Shown: positions 54,265 to 63,970 of the stretch, piece by piece | Layout: every line of letters begins with the position of its first letter | How positions within the stretch are numbered: the stretch's first letter is position 1 | Assembly (NCBI RefSeq): GCF_028682635.1 | Contig: NZ_JANHLK010000005.1 | Span: forward strand, 124,001-188,000 | Length of the DNA: 64,000 nt | Source of the DNA: Pseudomonas putida | Lineage (GTDB): Bacteria > Pseudomonadota > Gammaproteobacteria > Pseudomonadales > Pseudomonadaceae | Direction of reading: 5' to 3' | Translations under genes and position numbers: made by a program | The notes under the pieces: model-generated | What the model saw: only the letters and a program-made list of their open reading frames with translations | Database searches by the model: none | Told to the model about the DNA's origin: nothing

Positions 54265-55521
54265 ATGAACTTCAAAAAAATATCAGGAAAAACCAGTCGT
54301 TTAGCCTGGGTCATGGTGTTGCTTGCAGGGAGCATTGAACCAGCGATGGGTGCTTCCACGGACATCAAGGCGCTGTTTCGGCCGGATTCATCGAAGCCCA
54401 TGGACAACAAGTTCATCAATCAAACACCGAACAGTGGGTATTGCGTGTCCAACCCCGTCGAGTGTAATCGGCTGAACATGTTCAGCATTCGGCTACCCCT
54501 GAGGTTCGAGTCAACAAGGCCGATGCTGCCTGACACCGATCCACGCAGTAGTGCCATCTTTAGCGTGCCGGCACAGTGGCGCTCCCTGACGGTGAGGAAC
54601 ATCAGTACAGGAGAGTCGGAGCAAGTGGAGGTACGCATTGCAGGGTTCGGCTCACAGTACTCTCTAAGCGAAAAAGCCTCCAAGCTGACAGGGGCCCCGG
54701 AAGATGAAGCGCACCAGAGATTGTGGACCCAATCGAGCTGGGTCTATGCCCCCCCGCCCTGCGTGTACAGTGGCGTTGGATTCTACTCCCCTTACTCCTA
54801 CTCTTTTTTCTGGAGGACGCCTGTCGCGGGTACCTGTCTCAAGTCGACCCTGTTTCCCATTCCGGCAATGGCTTACAACTATCTGGATTTCGCCTACGAA
54901 CTTCGAACGCCGAATCCTCTGGGCATGTCATCAGGTTCTTATACGGGTGCCTTGAGTTATCGCGTCGGCCCCGGGGGCGACTTCGATATGGGCGATGTCA
55001 TGGTTCCCAACGATACCGAGATGCTCTTGAACTTTGAGCTGGAGGTTCAGCACACGTTGAAAGTCGAAGTGCCACCGGGCGGCAATCGCGTGGAGCTGAT
55101 ACCCCAGGGTGGCTGGCAATCCTGGCTCACCCAGGGGCGCAAGCCGACGCGTCTGTTGCGCGACCAGACGTTCAACATCTCCGCCAGCTCGCGGTTCAAG
55201 ATGAGCCTGGAATGCCAGCACTCCCAAGACAGCAAGACCTGCTCGTTGTATGAACCCCTGTCCGGTCATACCGTCCCGCTGTTGGTCAGCGTGAGCCTGC
55301 CCCATGGGTTGACCGACGCTGACGGGTTAGCCGTCAATCGCCGTCGGTTGTTGATGGATGGCAGCGGTACCGAATTGTTTCAGCCAGGCATCTATGTGGA
55401 CCGCAAACCGGGAACGCTGCATTTCGAGATTGCCCCGGACGAAGTCGGGGAGATGATCAAGCCGCGACAGCCCCGACAATATTCGGGTTGGGTCAATGTC
55501 ATCTGGGATTCGGAGGTATGA
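54265..55521 (+). CDS. Fimbrial tip adhesin 2 (CooD/CfaE/CblD-like)
   Basis: 418 aa, exactly as long as adhesin 1. Signal peptide about 1-30 (VMVLLAGSIEPAMGAS). The start of the mature protein (FRPDSSKPMDNKFINQTPNSG) resembles adhesin 1, the receptor-binding middle part diverges strongly (Cys in APPPCVYSGVGF and AGTCLKSTL conserved), and the C-terminal domain from about residue 264 is nearly the same (for example TELFQPGIYVDRKPGTLHFE is identical). Ends the fimbrial operon. Confidence 0.82.
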   Translation: MNFKKISGKTSRLAWVMVLLAGSIEPAMGASTDIKALFRPDSSKPMDNKFINQTPNSGYCVSNPVECNRLNMFSIRLPLRFESTRPMLPDTDPRSSAIFSVPAQWRSLTVRNISTGESEQVEVRIAGFGSQYSLSEKASKLTGAPEDEAHQRLWTQSSWVYAPPPCVYSGVGFYSPYSYSFFWRTPVAGTCLKSTLFPIPAMAYNYLDFAYELRTPNPLGMSSGSYTGALSYRVGPGGDFDMGDVMVPNDTEMLLNFELEVQHTLKVEVPPGGNRVELIPQGGWQSWLTQGRKPTRLLRDQTFNISASSRFKMSLECQHSQDSKTCSLYEPLSGHTVPLLVSVSLPHGLTDADGLAVNRRRLLMDGSGTELFQPGIYVDRKPGTLHFEIAPDEVGEMIKPRQPRQYSGWVNVIWDSEV

Positions 55522-55526
55522 ATGCA

Positions 55527-55553
55527 CGCCCCTGAAGGTGACCTTCAGGGGCG
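55527..55553. terminator. Perfect hairpin between convergent genes
   Basis: CGCCCCTGAAGGT and ACCTTCAGGGGCG pair over 13 bp around a single base. No T-run follows, so it may stall or protect transcripts rather than act as a classic terminator. Confidence 0.6.
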
Positions 55554-55572
55554 TATCCTGGCCAGGGATCGA

Positions 55573-58500
55573 CTACTGCCCGGCGCGTTGCAGGGCCTCA
55601 CGGGTCAACCGCCTGCTCAGTTGTTGTTCCTCGTAACCGATGTCGTTTTGTAACCCTTCGTACACCGCGTCGCTCATTCGCTCTGCGGTGAGCACGGTGG
55701 TTGGCGCAACATTGAGTTGCGTGGCGAGGTCCAGCAACCGTTGCTTGCTCTTTTGTCGTTGCTCAATCGACGATCCTGGCGATTCAGACCAGGCGCGTTG
55801 TGCGTCCCGCAGTTCTTCGAGTAGATCGTTTTTGAGCTCGAAATTTCGGGCATTACGCTGGAACTCACGCGGGTAAGTGTTGCGCAGGTAGGTTTCCCAG
55901 AATGTCTGGGTGAGCATGTCGTTGATCAAGCCATCGCCTTCTCCCATCGAAATCACCGTATCAAAAGCGATGTCGAGGGTCTCGGCACTGACACCGGCAA
56001 CTTCTCGATAAAGCATTGCCTGCGATTGCCACGGCAGACCCAGGCGCTCAGCCAGTCCGGTTTCATAGGCCAGGTACACTTCGACTTCATCGGGCGTACC
56101 GGTACGACTGCCGAAATCGGCGCGGGCGATGTCATCGACCCGCATCAGGCGCGCGGCACCTTTTGCCAGCGTGACCAGTTGGCTTTCCAGGACGGTGGCC
56201 GACGTCGACAAGGCATAGGCTTCGGCTGCGAGCACCTTGATGCCCATGTGGTTGAACACCTGGGCCCCGGCATCGGCGCAGGTGGTAGGCGATGTTGCCA
56301 TCTCGAACAGCTCTGTGCGCAGGTCACTGTCCAGGTCCATGGCTTCGATCATCCGCCACACCCTATCACTGAGTTGTTGGCGCAGGTCACCTCCCGCAAG
56401 ATAATCGGCAGACCGCGTCTGCTTCTGGATCAAGGCGAAAAAATCTTCGGCGCCCGGCTCGTTCATCAAGTCGTGCCAGGCTTCCACTCTGAAAGTCCCC
56501 AAACCGGTCGCCTGGTCGCTCCACCACTGGGAGTCGTCCGACATGGGCCATTGATCGATCGCTCGATCGGCCATGGCCGAATAGACCTGCTCGGCATTCA
56601 GGCCTACCGAGCGCCTGTAGTCCTGGTAGGCGATACGATTGGCGTCCGAGAGGTCTTTCACATAGAGCCGTGCCCGCGCCACGAGGCGCGCGTCATCGGA
56701 ACCCGGTACCACGCTTGGAATCTCGGTGAGCGGGTTTTGCATCAGGTCCAGTAGAAAACCCCGCGGCCGGCGCTTGTTGAGCAGGCCCTCAGGCCAGGTG
56801 GTCGCGCCGGTGTTGCTCAAGCTCAGGATCTTCAGTTTTGGCATGCGCTCCACGTTTGGCATCAATCCCAGCTGCGGGTTGTCGTCCAGCCTGATGGTTT
56901 CCATGCGCGTCAGGTGCTTGAGGTGCTCGACAGCGCGCGGCGTCAACCTGATCCGGTTGCTCATCAGGCGCAGGGTTCGCAGATAGTGCATGGCGCCGAT
57001 ACCTTCCGGCAGTTGCGTCAATTGGCAGCCCCTGGCACTCAATTGTCGTAGTTTCGAAAAGTTTTTCAGCAGGCCGCCGGCGTTGGCGGAAAACGTCGTG
57101 CGATCCAGGTTCAGGGTTTCTATCTGATCGAGGTAGCGCTGGATATCCGGCAGCTTTTTCCACCACAACTCGAGATCGTAGCGGCTTAATTCGACTGAGA
57201 GGTCCAATACGTAGCCGTCTTCAAGGCGCGTGCTGCGCTCGCCGAACACGGTCGACTTCCTTTCGAAACATTGCATGAGCCGGTCGGCAATATGCTGCCC
57301 ACCACCGTTTAAAAACCCGTTCCTGTCAGGGCCCCAGTGCTCCGGTTGCTGGTTGCGCCATTTGTCGAGAATTTCACCCAGCTCGTACTGTTCGCGTTCC
57401 AGGCGTTTGAGCGTCTCGAGCGCTTCGTCTGGCTCGCCCAGCGAATCTACAAATATCGCGACCTCCCGTTCATTGAAATGCGGATAGATCTCTCGCACCC
57501 GTTCTTCCGGCGTCTCTGCAACGGTAGAAAGGCTCGGGCCACGCAGTAACCGTTCGGTCTGCAAATCCTGGGTCGCGCGAATCGGTGGCTCGGCCAGCAC
57601 GGTCCGACGTTCAGCCGGTGCCTCGGTTTTCACCATCACCCACTGCTTGAACTGCGCGCCCTGGCCGGGTCGATAACCCAGGCGAGCACGTTGGTCGGCG
57701 GGTAGCGCGTTGAGCACTGCCTGGTAAAAATCATCGGCTGCATGCAGTGGGGTGTTTGAAGCGTCATAAACGGCATATTTTCCCGGCTGCTCCCGTATCA
57801 GTTTGCGCAGGGTCGAAGCGTCCTCGGGGCCAACACTGCAACGCAAGTCACCGTCGTAGGTGCCGTCATGGACTTCGATACGCAAATCACCGAACGAATC
57901 GGTGAAAATTCTCAGGGTGTTCAGCACCAAACGTTCCGTGTCCGCCACCATCTGCACATCATCCTGGAACCCTTCGTAGGCATGATTGGTTCGTGCTTCG
58001 AAGGCTGCTTCACGGGCCAGGGATTTCAGGCGCAACGGTATCTGTTGATGGTCCGTCATGCGTTCAAACTCGGTGGCGCTGGCACGGGTCAGCAGCGTCT
58101 GCGCCACATTGGCCGGCAAGTCCGGGAACGTGGTGCAAAGCAGTTGAACGGAGGGGGTGTCGGAGCTTTGCGCAGCCCGGTAGAGCTGATTGAAAATATC
58201 CGGTTCGAGGCTGTTGGCCAGATCAGCCAGGCGATTGCGCAAGGCCTTGATCTGCTCCTGCTTGGCGGGGTGACTGCCGATCAAGTCGCGCAGTTCTTCG
58301 TTACTCAGAAAATCGACAAGGCTTTGTGGCAGTTCACCGCTGGTGATGTGAGAGAGACTGACGGACAGGGTTTGCGCCGGCGTAGCCTCGGCATTGCCAT
58401 AGTGACGAGAGTGTCCTGTGAGATCGGCGTTTTCGTAGACCTTCAGGGCTTTTTCCGTGGGCCAGCCGTCCAGATAAGTCGCCAGCGGTTCGAACCAGTA

Positions 58501-60663
58501 AGCGGTCGGTTCAAGCGCGTCGCCGGTGCGGATGTTTTCGATGGCTTGGCGGGTCTGCTTCTGCAGTTGCAAGCGCTCGAGGCTGTCCGCCAGGAGCGGT
58601 GGTGGCGGGGTGTTGTCGACGTACATCCGGCGCAGCTCGCCTTCCTCTGTACCGCTGGCAATGCGGGTTTGCTCGAGTTCGGCGTCACTGAATCCGTCCA
58701 CGCCATGGCCGAGTCGACGCATCAGCGTCGGGCTGTCCCAGGTTCGCGGGTTTTCAGCTTCATGGGTCCAGGCGCCCAGGCCATTGTGCTCAAGCTCAGG
58801 TGAATAGGCGTTCGGGCGCTGTGGGTGCTTGATGCGATAGCGCTGTGTTATCGGGTCTTGCCGCTGGACTTCGTAATGCTGGTTATCCAGCGCCAGGATG
58901 TGCTTGCCTTCGTGGGTGTGCAGTCCCAATGCATTGGGTTGGCTGTCGGCCGGCAACTTGAAGTCTGGCAGCGCGTAGGGGGTGAGATCGGGGTTCCACA
59001 GGCGGGTCTGACCCTCGGGGAGTACGACAGGCTTCAGGCTTTCGATGAATGCCGAGAGCCTCAGCCGGGGGATTTTCCCAAGCTCGGCCCCCGCCGCGAA
59101 AATCGCCAACTCCACGACATTGGTCACCACGGACACGATATGTTCGGCGGCTTCGATCCACAAGCCTTCGGCCAGGTCTACCAACGACTCGATAACGTCA
59201 CTGGTGATCTGGTAGGCGGTATAGGCCATCATCAATTCGCCCAGGCCGGGTACGAACGGGGTGAGGACCATCAGCGCGACATTGAAGATGTCGGAAACTA
59301 CTTTTTTGAAATTGTCCCACCAGGCCCAGCGGGCATTGCTGTCGGTGTCGGCGGTGGACACGGCAATGTGCTTGGCGTCGTTAAGGATCTTGTTCAGTTT
59401 TTTCTGAAAGAGATGTTCCCAGAGATCACCGCTGACCGGTGTCACGGCAAATTGCAGGTGCGGGGTAGGCACGGGCTCCTCGCGCCATGTCGGGCGTTGA
59501 TCCAGGGGCTCCTTCTGATGCCATTCAATTGTGAACAGACGTTGCTGCAGCCCGGCAAAAAACGCCCCGCGCTCGGGCTGATCGACGAACTGGCTGAAGT
59601 ATTGACGATAGGTCATGCCGCTGGAAGGGATGAAGTTGTTATCGCGCAACTGGCGGGTCAGTTCGTTCAGGAAGTCGGTGACCGACGGGTATTCCTTCAG
59701 GGGATGGTCGGGATCATGAGGGAGGTAAGCGATGATCGGCGCGACCTCGCGGGTTCGCTCAAGGTCTGGCGAAATCAGCACGATGCCGGTCAGCGCCGTA
59801 CCCATGATCGACAATTCGCCGAACTGTACTATTTTGCCCTTGAAGGTGAGGTTGCGCTGGCCATCGAGCATGGCGAGTACGAGCTGAAGGGTGTCGCGCT
59901 GAATGTCGCCAGTCATCACGGCCAGTTGTGCAGCCGCCGTGAACGCGGCTTTTTGGCTTTTGACCACGCTGCGTTTCAGGTAAGTCTCTGCGACCGGATC
60001 GCCGGGTAGCAAAAAGCTTTCAAGGTGTTCGGTGTATTGCGCGCCGATGTCCAGTTCGCGACACAGGGTCTGGAACTGGGCAATCGACATTTTGCGTTTG
60101 ATCGGCTTGATGTCGAACAGTCCGCGTTCATCGGGCTGACTGATGAAATCGGAATCCGCTTCGCATGTTTCGGAGAGAGCGAAGTTATGCAAGGCGGCAT
60201 CCAGCAGGGAAACAGTACGAGTGGTGACGCCACTTGAGATATTGAGGGCATACCAGGGTCGTTCTTTAGGCAAGTAAAGATGTAAGTAAGTTGTTCGAAC
60301 GTCGTCATCGACGCCGTAATGTTTTTTCAGGGCAGCACTTAATAGCGGTTCGGCGAATTCGTAAATATTTTGTAGCTTGTCCAGGGCCTTATCGACCTTG
60401 TTGTGTGTTGCCCAGAGTTCCAGGTTGGCATTTTTCAGCCGGTTGTGATTGTAGTTCGAGGCTGTCGTGACCCAGCGCGAGGGGCCCTTTTTAGCGGCGT
60501 CCAGTGCCTGTATCCGCTGCAGAGAAGCCGCCTGGATGACAGACGGAATTCGATTTTTAATGAAGTCGTAGTGGCGGCCATTATTATCGGTTGTACGTCC
60601 TTGTAGTTCATTCACTTTTAATAAACCTTGAGTACCAATGGAAGTCACCAGCCTATCTTCCAT
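55573..60663 (-). CDS. DUF6543-LRR-NEL putative E3 ubiquitin ligase effector
   Basis: 1696 aa. N-terminal part (about 1-450) resembles the DUF6543 dermonecrotic-toxin domain (FQTLCRELDIGAQYTEHLES). Hydrophobic helices about 455-527 (VALMVLTPFVPGLGELMMAY; VVTNVVELAIFAAGAELG). A long middle region follows, then leucine-rich repeats about 1178-1315 (IETLNLDRTTFS; LRQLSARGCQLTQLPEGIG; LRTLRLMSNRIRLTP; LKILSLSNTGATTWPEGL). The C-terminal ~350 residues match the NEL domain of IpaH/SspH ligases, with the catalytic CxD motif in SPTTCADAGAQVF at Cys1462. NEL enzymes ubiquitinate host proteins after delivery into eukaryotic cells. No signal peptide; secretion route unknown. The ribosome site is poor. 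Confidence 0.85.
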   Translation of the reverse strand: MEDRLVTSIGTQGLLKVNELQGRTTDNNGRHYDFIKNRIPSVIQAASLQRIQALDAAKKGPSRWVTTASNYNHNRLKNANLELWATHNKVDKALDKLQNIYEFAEPLLSAALKKHYGVDDDVRTTYLHLYLPKERPWYALNISSGVTTRTVSLLDAALHNFALSETCEADSDFISQPDERGLFDIKPIKRKMSIAQFQTLCRELDIGAQYTEHLESFLLPGDPVAETYLKRSVVKSQKAAFTAAAQLAVMTGDIQRDTLQLVLAMLDGQRNLTFKGKIVQFGELSIMGTALTGIVLISPDLERTREVAPIIAYLPHDPDHPLKEYPSVTDFLNELTRQLRDNNFIPSSGMTYRQYFSQFVDQPERGAFFAGLQQRLFTIEWHQKEPLDQRPTWREEPVPTPHLQFAVTPVSGDLWEHLFQKKLNKILNDAKHIAVSTADTDSNARWAWWDNFKKVVSDIFNVALMVLTPFVPGLGELMMAYTAYQITSDVIESLVDLAEGLWIEAAEHIVSVVTNVVELAIFAAGAELGKIPRLRLSAFIESLKPVVLPEGQTRLWNPDLTPYALPDFKLPADSQPNALGLHTHEGKHILALDNQHYEVQRQDPITQRYRIKHPQRPNAYSPELEHNGLGAWTHEAENPRTWDSPTLMRRLGHGVDGFSDAELEQTRIASGTEEGELRRMYVDNTPPPPLLADSLERLQLQKQTRQAIENIRTGDALEPTAYWFEPLATYLDGWPTEKALKVYENADLTGHSRHYGNAEATPAQTLSVSLSHITSGELPQSLVDFLSNEELRDLIGSHPAKQEQIKALRNRLADLANSLEPDIFNQLYRAAQSSDTPSVQLLCTTFPDLPANVAQTLLTRASATEFERMTDHQQIPLRLKSLAREAAFEARTNHAYEGFQDDVQMVADTERLVLNTLRIFTDSFGDLRIEVHDGTYDGDLRCSVGPEDASTLRKLIREQPGKYAVYDASNTPLHAADDFYQAVLNALPADQRARLGYRPGQGAQFKQWVMVKTEAPAERRTVLAEPPIRATQDLQTERLLRGPSLSTVAETPEERVREIYPHFNEREVAIFVDSLGEPDEALETLKRLEREQYELGEILDKWRNQQPEHWGPDRNGFLNGGGQHIADRLMQCFERKSTVFGERSTRLEDGYVLDLSVELSRYDLELWWKKLPDIQRYLDQIETLNLDRTTFSANAGGLLKNFSKLRQLSARGCQLTQLPEGIGAMHYLRTLRLMSNRIRLTPRAVEHLKHLTRMETIRLDDNPQLGLMPNVERMPKLKILSLSNTGATTWPEGLLNKRRPRGFLLDLMQNPLTEIPSVVPGSDDARLVARARLYVKDLSDANRIAYQDYRRSVGLNAEQVYSAMADRAIDQWPMSDDSQWWSDQATGLGTFRVEAWHDLMNEPGAEDFFALIQKQTRSADYLAGGDLRQQLSDRVWRMIEAMDLDSDLRTELFEMATSPTTCADAGAQVFNHMGIKVLAAEAYALSTSATVLESQLVTLAKGAARLMRVDDIARADFGSRTGTPDEVEVYLAYETGLAERLGLPWQSQAMLYREVAGVSAETLDIAFDTVISMGEGDGLINDMLTQTFWETYLRNTYPREFQRNARNFELKNDLLEELRDAQRAWSESPGSSIEQRQKSKQRLLDLATQLNVAPTTVLTAERMSDAVYEGLQNDIGYEEQQLSRRLTREALQRAGQ

Positions 60664-60766
60664 CGCCCAAAGTAAAAGTCTGAATTCTTGCTGTTAAACC
60701 GCTGTTCGTCCGTACGAAACAGCGGGATTTTCCATGCCGAAAATAATTAATTACTACCCGGGTTCC

Positions 60767-63700
60767 TCAACGCCGTGCCACCTCTACGGGCAGGCACTGT
60801 GTATTACTCCCTGGTTGTAAATAAGGGGTGAGAATCGGCGCCATGCCTTTGAGCACTTGGGTTGGCAACGCCGAAGTGAACGTGAACGCCTCGGCCGAGC
60901 GCCCCGGCACGAATGCCGTCAGGGTGCCGAAATGATGGTCGCCGATGTAGAACACGAACGTGGCCGTGCGGTTGAGTGACTTGGAGCTGAGAATTCGCCC
61001 ACCGGAGCCAATGGCTTCGATACGGTTGTCGCCAGTGCCGGTCTTGCCGCCCATGGCCAACGCCTTGCCATCCGGGGTGATGAAACTGCCGGATACACGT
61101 CTGGCCGTACCGGCGTCCACCACCTGCGACAAGGCTTCGCGCATGGCCGTGGCGACTTCGGATGGCATCACCCGTTTGCCGACGTCCGGGTCGTTGATCA
61201 GCTTGGTTTCGTAGGGTGTGTTCGCCGCGAAGTGCAGGCTGTCGATGCGCAGGGTCGGCATGCGCACACCGTCGTTGAGGATGGTGCCGATCAGCTCGGC
61301 GAGCGCCGCCGGCCGGTCACCGGAGCTGCCGATGGCAGTGGCCAGCGAGGGCACCAGGTGATCGAACGGATAGCCAACTTTCTGCCAGCGCTGGTGGATG
61401 TCGAGGAACGCTTCGATTTCCAGGATGGTGCGGATACGGTTGTCACGTGCGCCCTTGTGACGGCTCTTGAACAACCAGCTGTAGACTTCCTGGCGCTCGA
61501 ACTGGCTGGCCTTGACGATGTCCTTGAACGTGGCGTCCGGGTGGGTCAGCAGGTAGCCCATCATCCACAGGTCCAACGGGTGGACCTTGGCGATGAAGCC
61601 CTGGTCGGGCAAGTCGTAGGTGCCGGGACCATAGGCGAGGTACAGGCGTTCGAGGCGCTCGTCGGTGAGTTTCTCCTTGTCGGTGGACTTTTCGCCTGTG
61701 AGGTGCGAGCGCACAAAGGTGTTGAAGCTTTGCTGGCTGGCGTGGGGTAACAGGTAACGGTGTACGGCGGCCAGGCGGATGGGGGTCGGGCGCATGCTGT
61801 CGAGGAAGGTCTCGAGCCGCGCCTGGGTGTCCTTGTTCTTGTATTTCTTCCAGAACTTGAGCAGGAACGACGTGCCTTCGCGGTCGGCGAACGAGGCCAG
61901 GTATTCCTGGCGCCGAGGGTCGCGATCATCCTTGAGCAGTTCGGCCCGGTTGTTGGGGCCCGAATAGGTGGTGTAGCGCACCAGGTCGCGCATCAGGCGA
62001 ATGAACGGCAGGTTGATCGACTCACGCAGGGAATCGCGCAAGGTCGGGTTGCGCCCGTTGTCTTCCTTGCGGAAGTTATGAAACACATGCAAGCCGCCAC
62101 CGGTGAAAAACGCTTCGCCGGGGCTGGCGGAGTACTTGCGATCCAGCGCGGCGCCGAGCATGGGTTGCAGGCCGTGGTCCTTGTTCTGGATCAGGTAGTC
62201 GACCACCCAGCGGCTCAGGCGATCCTGCTCCGGCACCTCGACTTTCTTCAGGTCCGGGACACTCATCTCGGCATATTTGTCGTGCAACTCGGCAATGATC
62301 TGCAGGTAAGTGGTCAGCACGCGCATTTTTGCCGTGGAGCCCAGTTCCAGTTTGCTGCCTTCATTGATGTCGAACGGCTGGTCGGTGCTGTCGGTCTGCA
62401 CCCGCACCCGCGAGCCATCCGGGGTCAGTTCGAACAGGGTGAAGCTGTAGCGCACCTGGGTGGTGCTGGTGGGGGTCAGCAAGCGTTCGCCCATCAGGCC
62501 GATTTCAGCGGCATAGGCAGGGTCGGCCAGGCGCTTGAGGTAGGCGGTGGCCTGGGTTTGCAGGTCGCCTTGCAGGGTGCTGGTGGCCGAGAGGTCGAGC
62601 CGGTCGAGATCGTACAGCGGACGATTGAGCAGCCCGGCCAGGCGGCTGCGTGCCACGCTGATGCCCTTGTTGGTTTCGATCGGTTGAATGGTCGGTTGGG
62701 TGGCCCAGTCGCGATAGGTCACTTTGCTCGCCAATGCCGCGGCGGCAAAGGGGGCATCGATCACGCCGTTCTGTGCCAGCAGGCGAATGTGGCTGTCGGT
62801 GAGGTCGGCCAGTTCATCGCGACCCTTGGTCAGGTAATGGGAAGGACGACGTTGGGCAATCATCAAGGACAGCATTTCGCGCAGGGCCAGGCCTTTGTCC
62901 GCCAGGCTCTTTGCATCCGTGGCATCGCTCGCCAGGGTTTTATTGGCCGTGTTGAAGTCGGCGCCGTACCACACGCGCAAACCCTCGGCCATGCCATGGA
63001 CCTCACCGTGGCCCGGCACCGCCGACAGCGGCACGCTATTGAGGTAGTCGCGCACCACGTTCTGCCGGGCCTTGAGCGTTTGCGGCCCATCCTGATAGGC
63101 GCGCACGGTGGCGGAAACCATCTGGCGAATCTTTTCCCCGCCCGACACGGTCAACCCGTCGGGTGAGTGCCGATATTTCTCCAGTTGCGTGGCCAGGGTG
63201 CTGCCGCCTGCCGATTGACCGGGCAGGTGCAGCATCTTGGCGACCTGGGTATAGGCCGCCATGCCGAATCGCGGCCAGTCCACAGCCGGGTTGGCCAGGG
63301 GCTGGCGTGGGTCGAGCAGAAAGCGGTTTTCGATGAACAGCAGGCTGTTGACCACCACCGGCGGGATCGCCTCGAAGCTGGAATAGAGCTGTTGCGGATA
63401 CTTGTACTGGTACAAGGGGTTGGCGCGGCAATCGGTGATCGACAATCCCGCCTGGATTTTCTCCGCATAAGGCACGAACAGGCCCTTGCCCGTGTAGTCC
63501 ATCAGGGCAGGAGAAAACCGGGTCTGGGCGGAAATCACGTAATCACGCTTGAGCAGGCGCGGCAGGAACTCGCCCAGCGAGCTGTAACCCAGGCGCAAAT
63601 CGAAGGGGCCAGCGCCAGGGTAGCGGATCGAGTCGGTGGGACCGGGTTTGAGTTCATAGCTCAGGGTCTTGGCGAACTTGCTGGCTTCCCGAGCTTGAAA

Positions 63701-63904
63701 CCGTGACGTGCGCATCTCCTTGGACGCCGCGAGGCCCAGGACAATTGCAATGATCACCACTAACAGCCAAAACGCTTTCCAGCCGTGCTTGACGCGACTG
63801 CGAGGAGGTTTTTCAGGTATTGGCGCTTCATCCACAGGTTCAGTCTGGACCACGTTTTTACTCGAATCGGTTTGTTCTAAAGCGCCCATAGTCGATTGAT
63901 CCAT
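60767..63904 (-). CDS. Divergent class A penicillin-binding protein (GT51 + transpeptidase)
   Basis: 1045 aa. Cytoplasmic N-terminus rich in charges, one TM (about 43-61, AFWLLVVIIAIVLGLAAS), then a GT51 glycosyltransferase-like domain: FIENRFLLDPRQP near 190 and GGSTLATQLEKY near 235. Canonical enzymes have EDxxFxxHxG and GGSTITQQ, so the lead Glu is kept but the Asp and His are not. The C-terminal transpeptidase domain has SxxK in ELGSTAKMR near 523 and KTG in GGKTGTGDN near 953. Probably a specialised periplasmic peptidoglycan synthase with weak or changed glycan polymerisation. Not mrcA/mrcB by length and motifs. Start could also be the ATG at 63889. Confidence 0.85.
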   Translation of the reverse strand: MDQSTMGALEQTDSSKNVVQTEPVDEAPIPEKPPRSRVKHGWKAFWLLVVIIAIVLGLAASKEMRTSRFQAREASKFAKTLSYELKPGPTDSIRYPGAGPFDLRLGYSSLGEFLPRLLKRDYVISAQTRFSPALMDYTGKGLFVPYAEKIQAGLSITDCRANPLYQYKYPQQLYSSFEAIPPVVVNSLLFIENRFLLDPRQPLANPAVDWPRFGMAAYTQVAKMLHLPGQSAGGSTLATQLEKYRHSPDGLTVSGGEKIRQMVSATVRAYQDGPQTLKARQNVVRDYLNSVPLSAVPGHGEVHGMAEGLRVWYGADFNTANKTLASDATDAKSLADKGLALREMLSLMIAQRRPSHYLTKGRDELADLTDSHIRLLAQNGVIDAPFAAAALASKVTYRDWATQPTIQPIETNKGISVARSRLAGLLNRPLYDLDRLDLSATSTLQGDLQTQATAYLKRLADPAYAAEIGLMGERLLTPTSTTQVRYSFTLFELTPDGSRVRVQTDSTDQPFDINEGSKLELGSTAKMRVLTTYLQIIAELHDKYAEMSVPDLKKVEVPEQDRLSRWVVDYLIQNKDHGLQPMLGAALDRKYSASPGEAFFTGGGLHVFHNFRKEDNGRNPTLRDSLRESINLPFIRLMRDLVRYTTYSGPNNRAELLKDDRDPRRQEYLASFADREGTSFLLKFWKKYKNKDTQARLETFLDSMRPTPIRLAAVHRYLLPHASQQSFNTFVRSHLTGEKSTDKEKLTDERLERLYLAYGPGTYDLPDQGFIAKVHPLDLWMMGYLLTHPDATFKDIVKASQFERQEVYSWLFKSRHKGARDNRIRTILEIEAFLDIHQRWQKVGYPFDHLVPSLATAIGSSGDRPAALAELIGTILNDGVRMPTLRIDSLHFAANTPYETKLINDPDVGKRVMPSEVATAMREALSQVVDAGTARRVSGSFITPDGKALAMGGKTGTGDNRIEAIGSGGRILSSKSLNRTATFVFYIGDHHFGTLTAFVPGRSAEAFTFTSALPTQVLKGMAPILTPYLQPGSNTQCLPVEVARR

Positions 63905-63939
63905 TCACGCGCAGATTGATCGGACTTGTCTGAAGCTTA

Positions 63940-63970
63940 GTAGGAGCTGTCGCAGGCTGCGATCTTTTGA
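63940..63970. repeat. REP copy at the window edge
   Basis: TAGGAGCTGTCGCAGGCTGC continuing GATCTTTTGA; a partner copy may lie beyond the window end. Confidence 0.8.
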
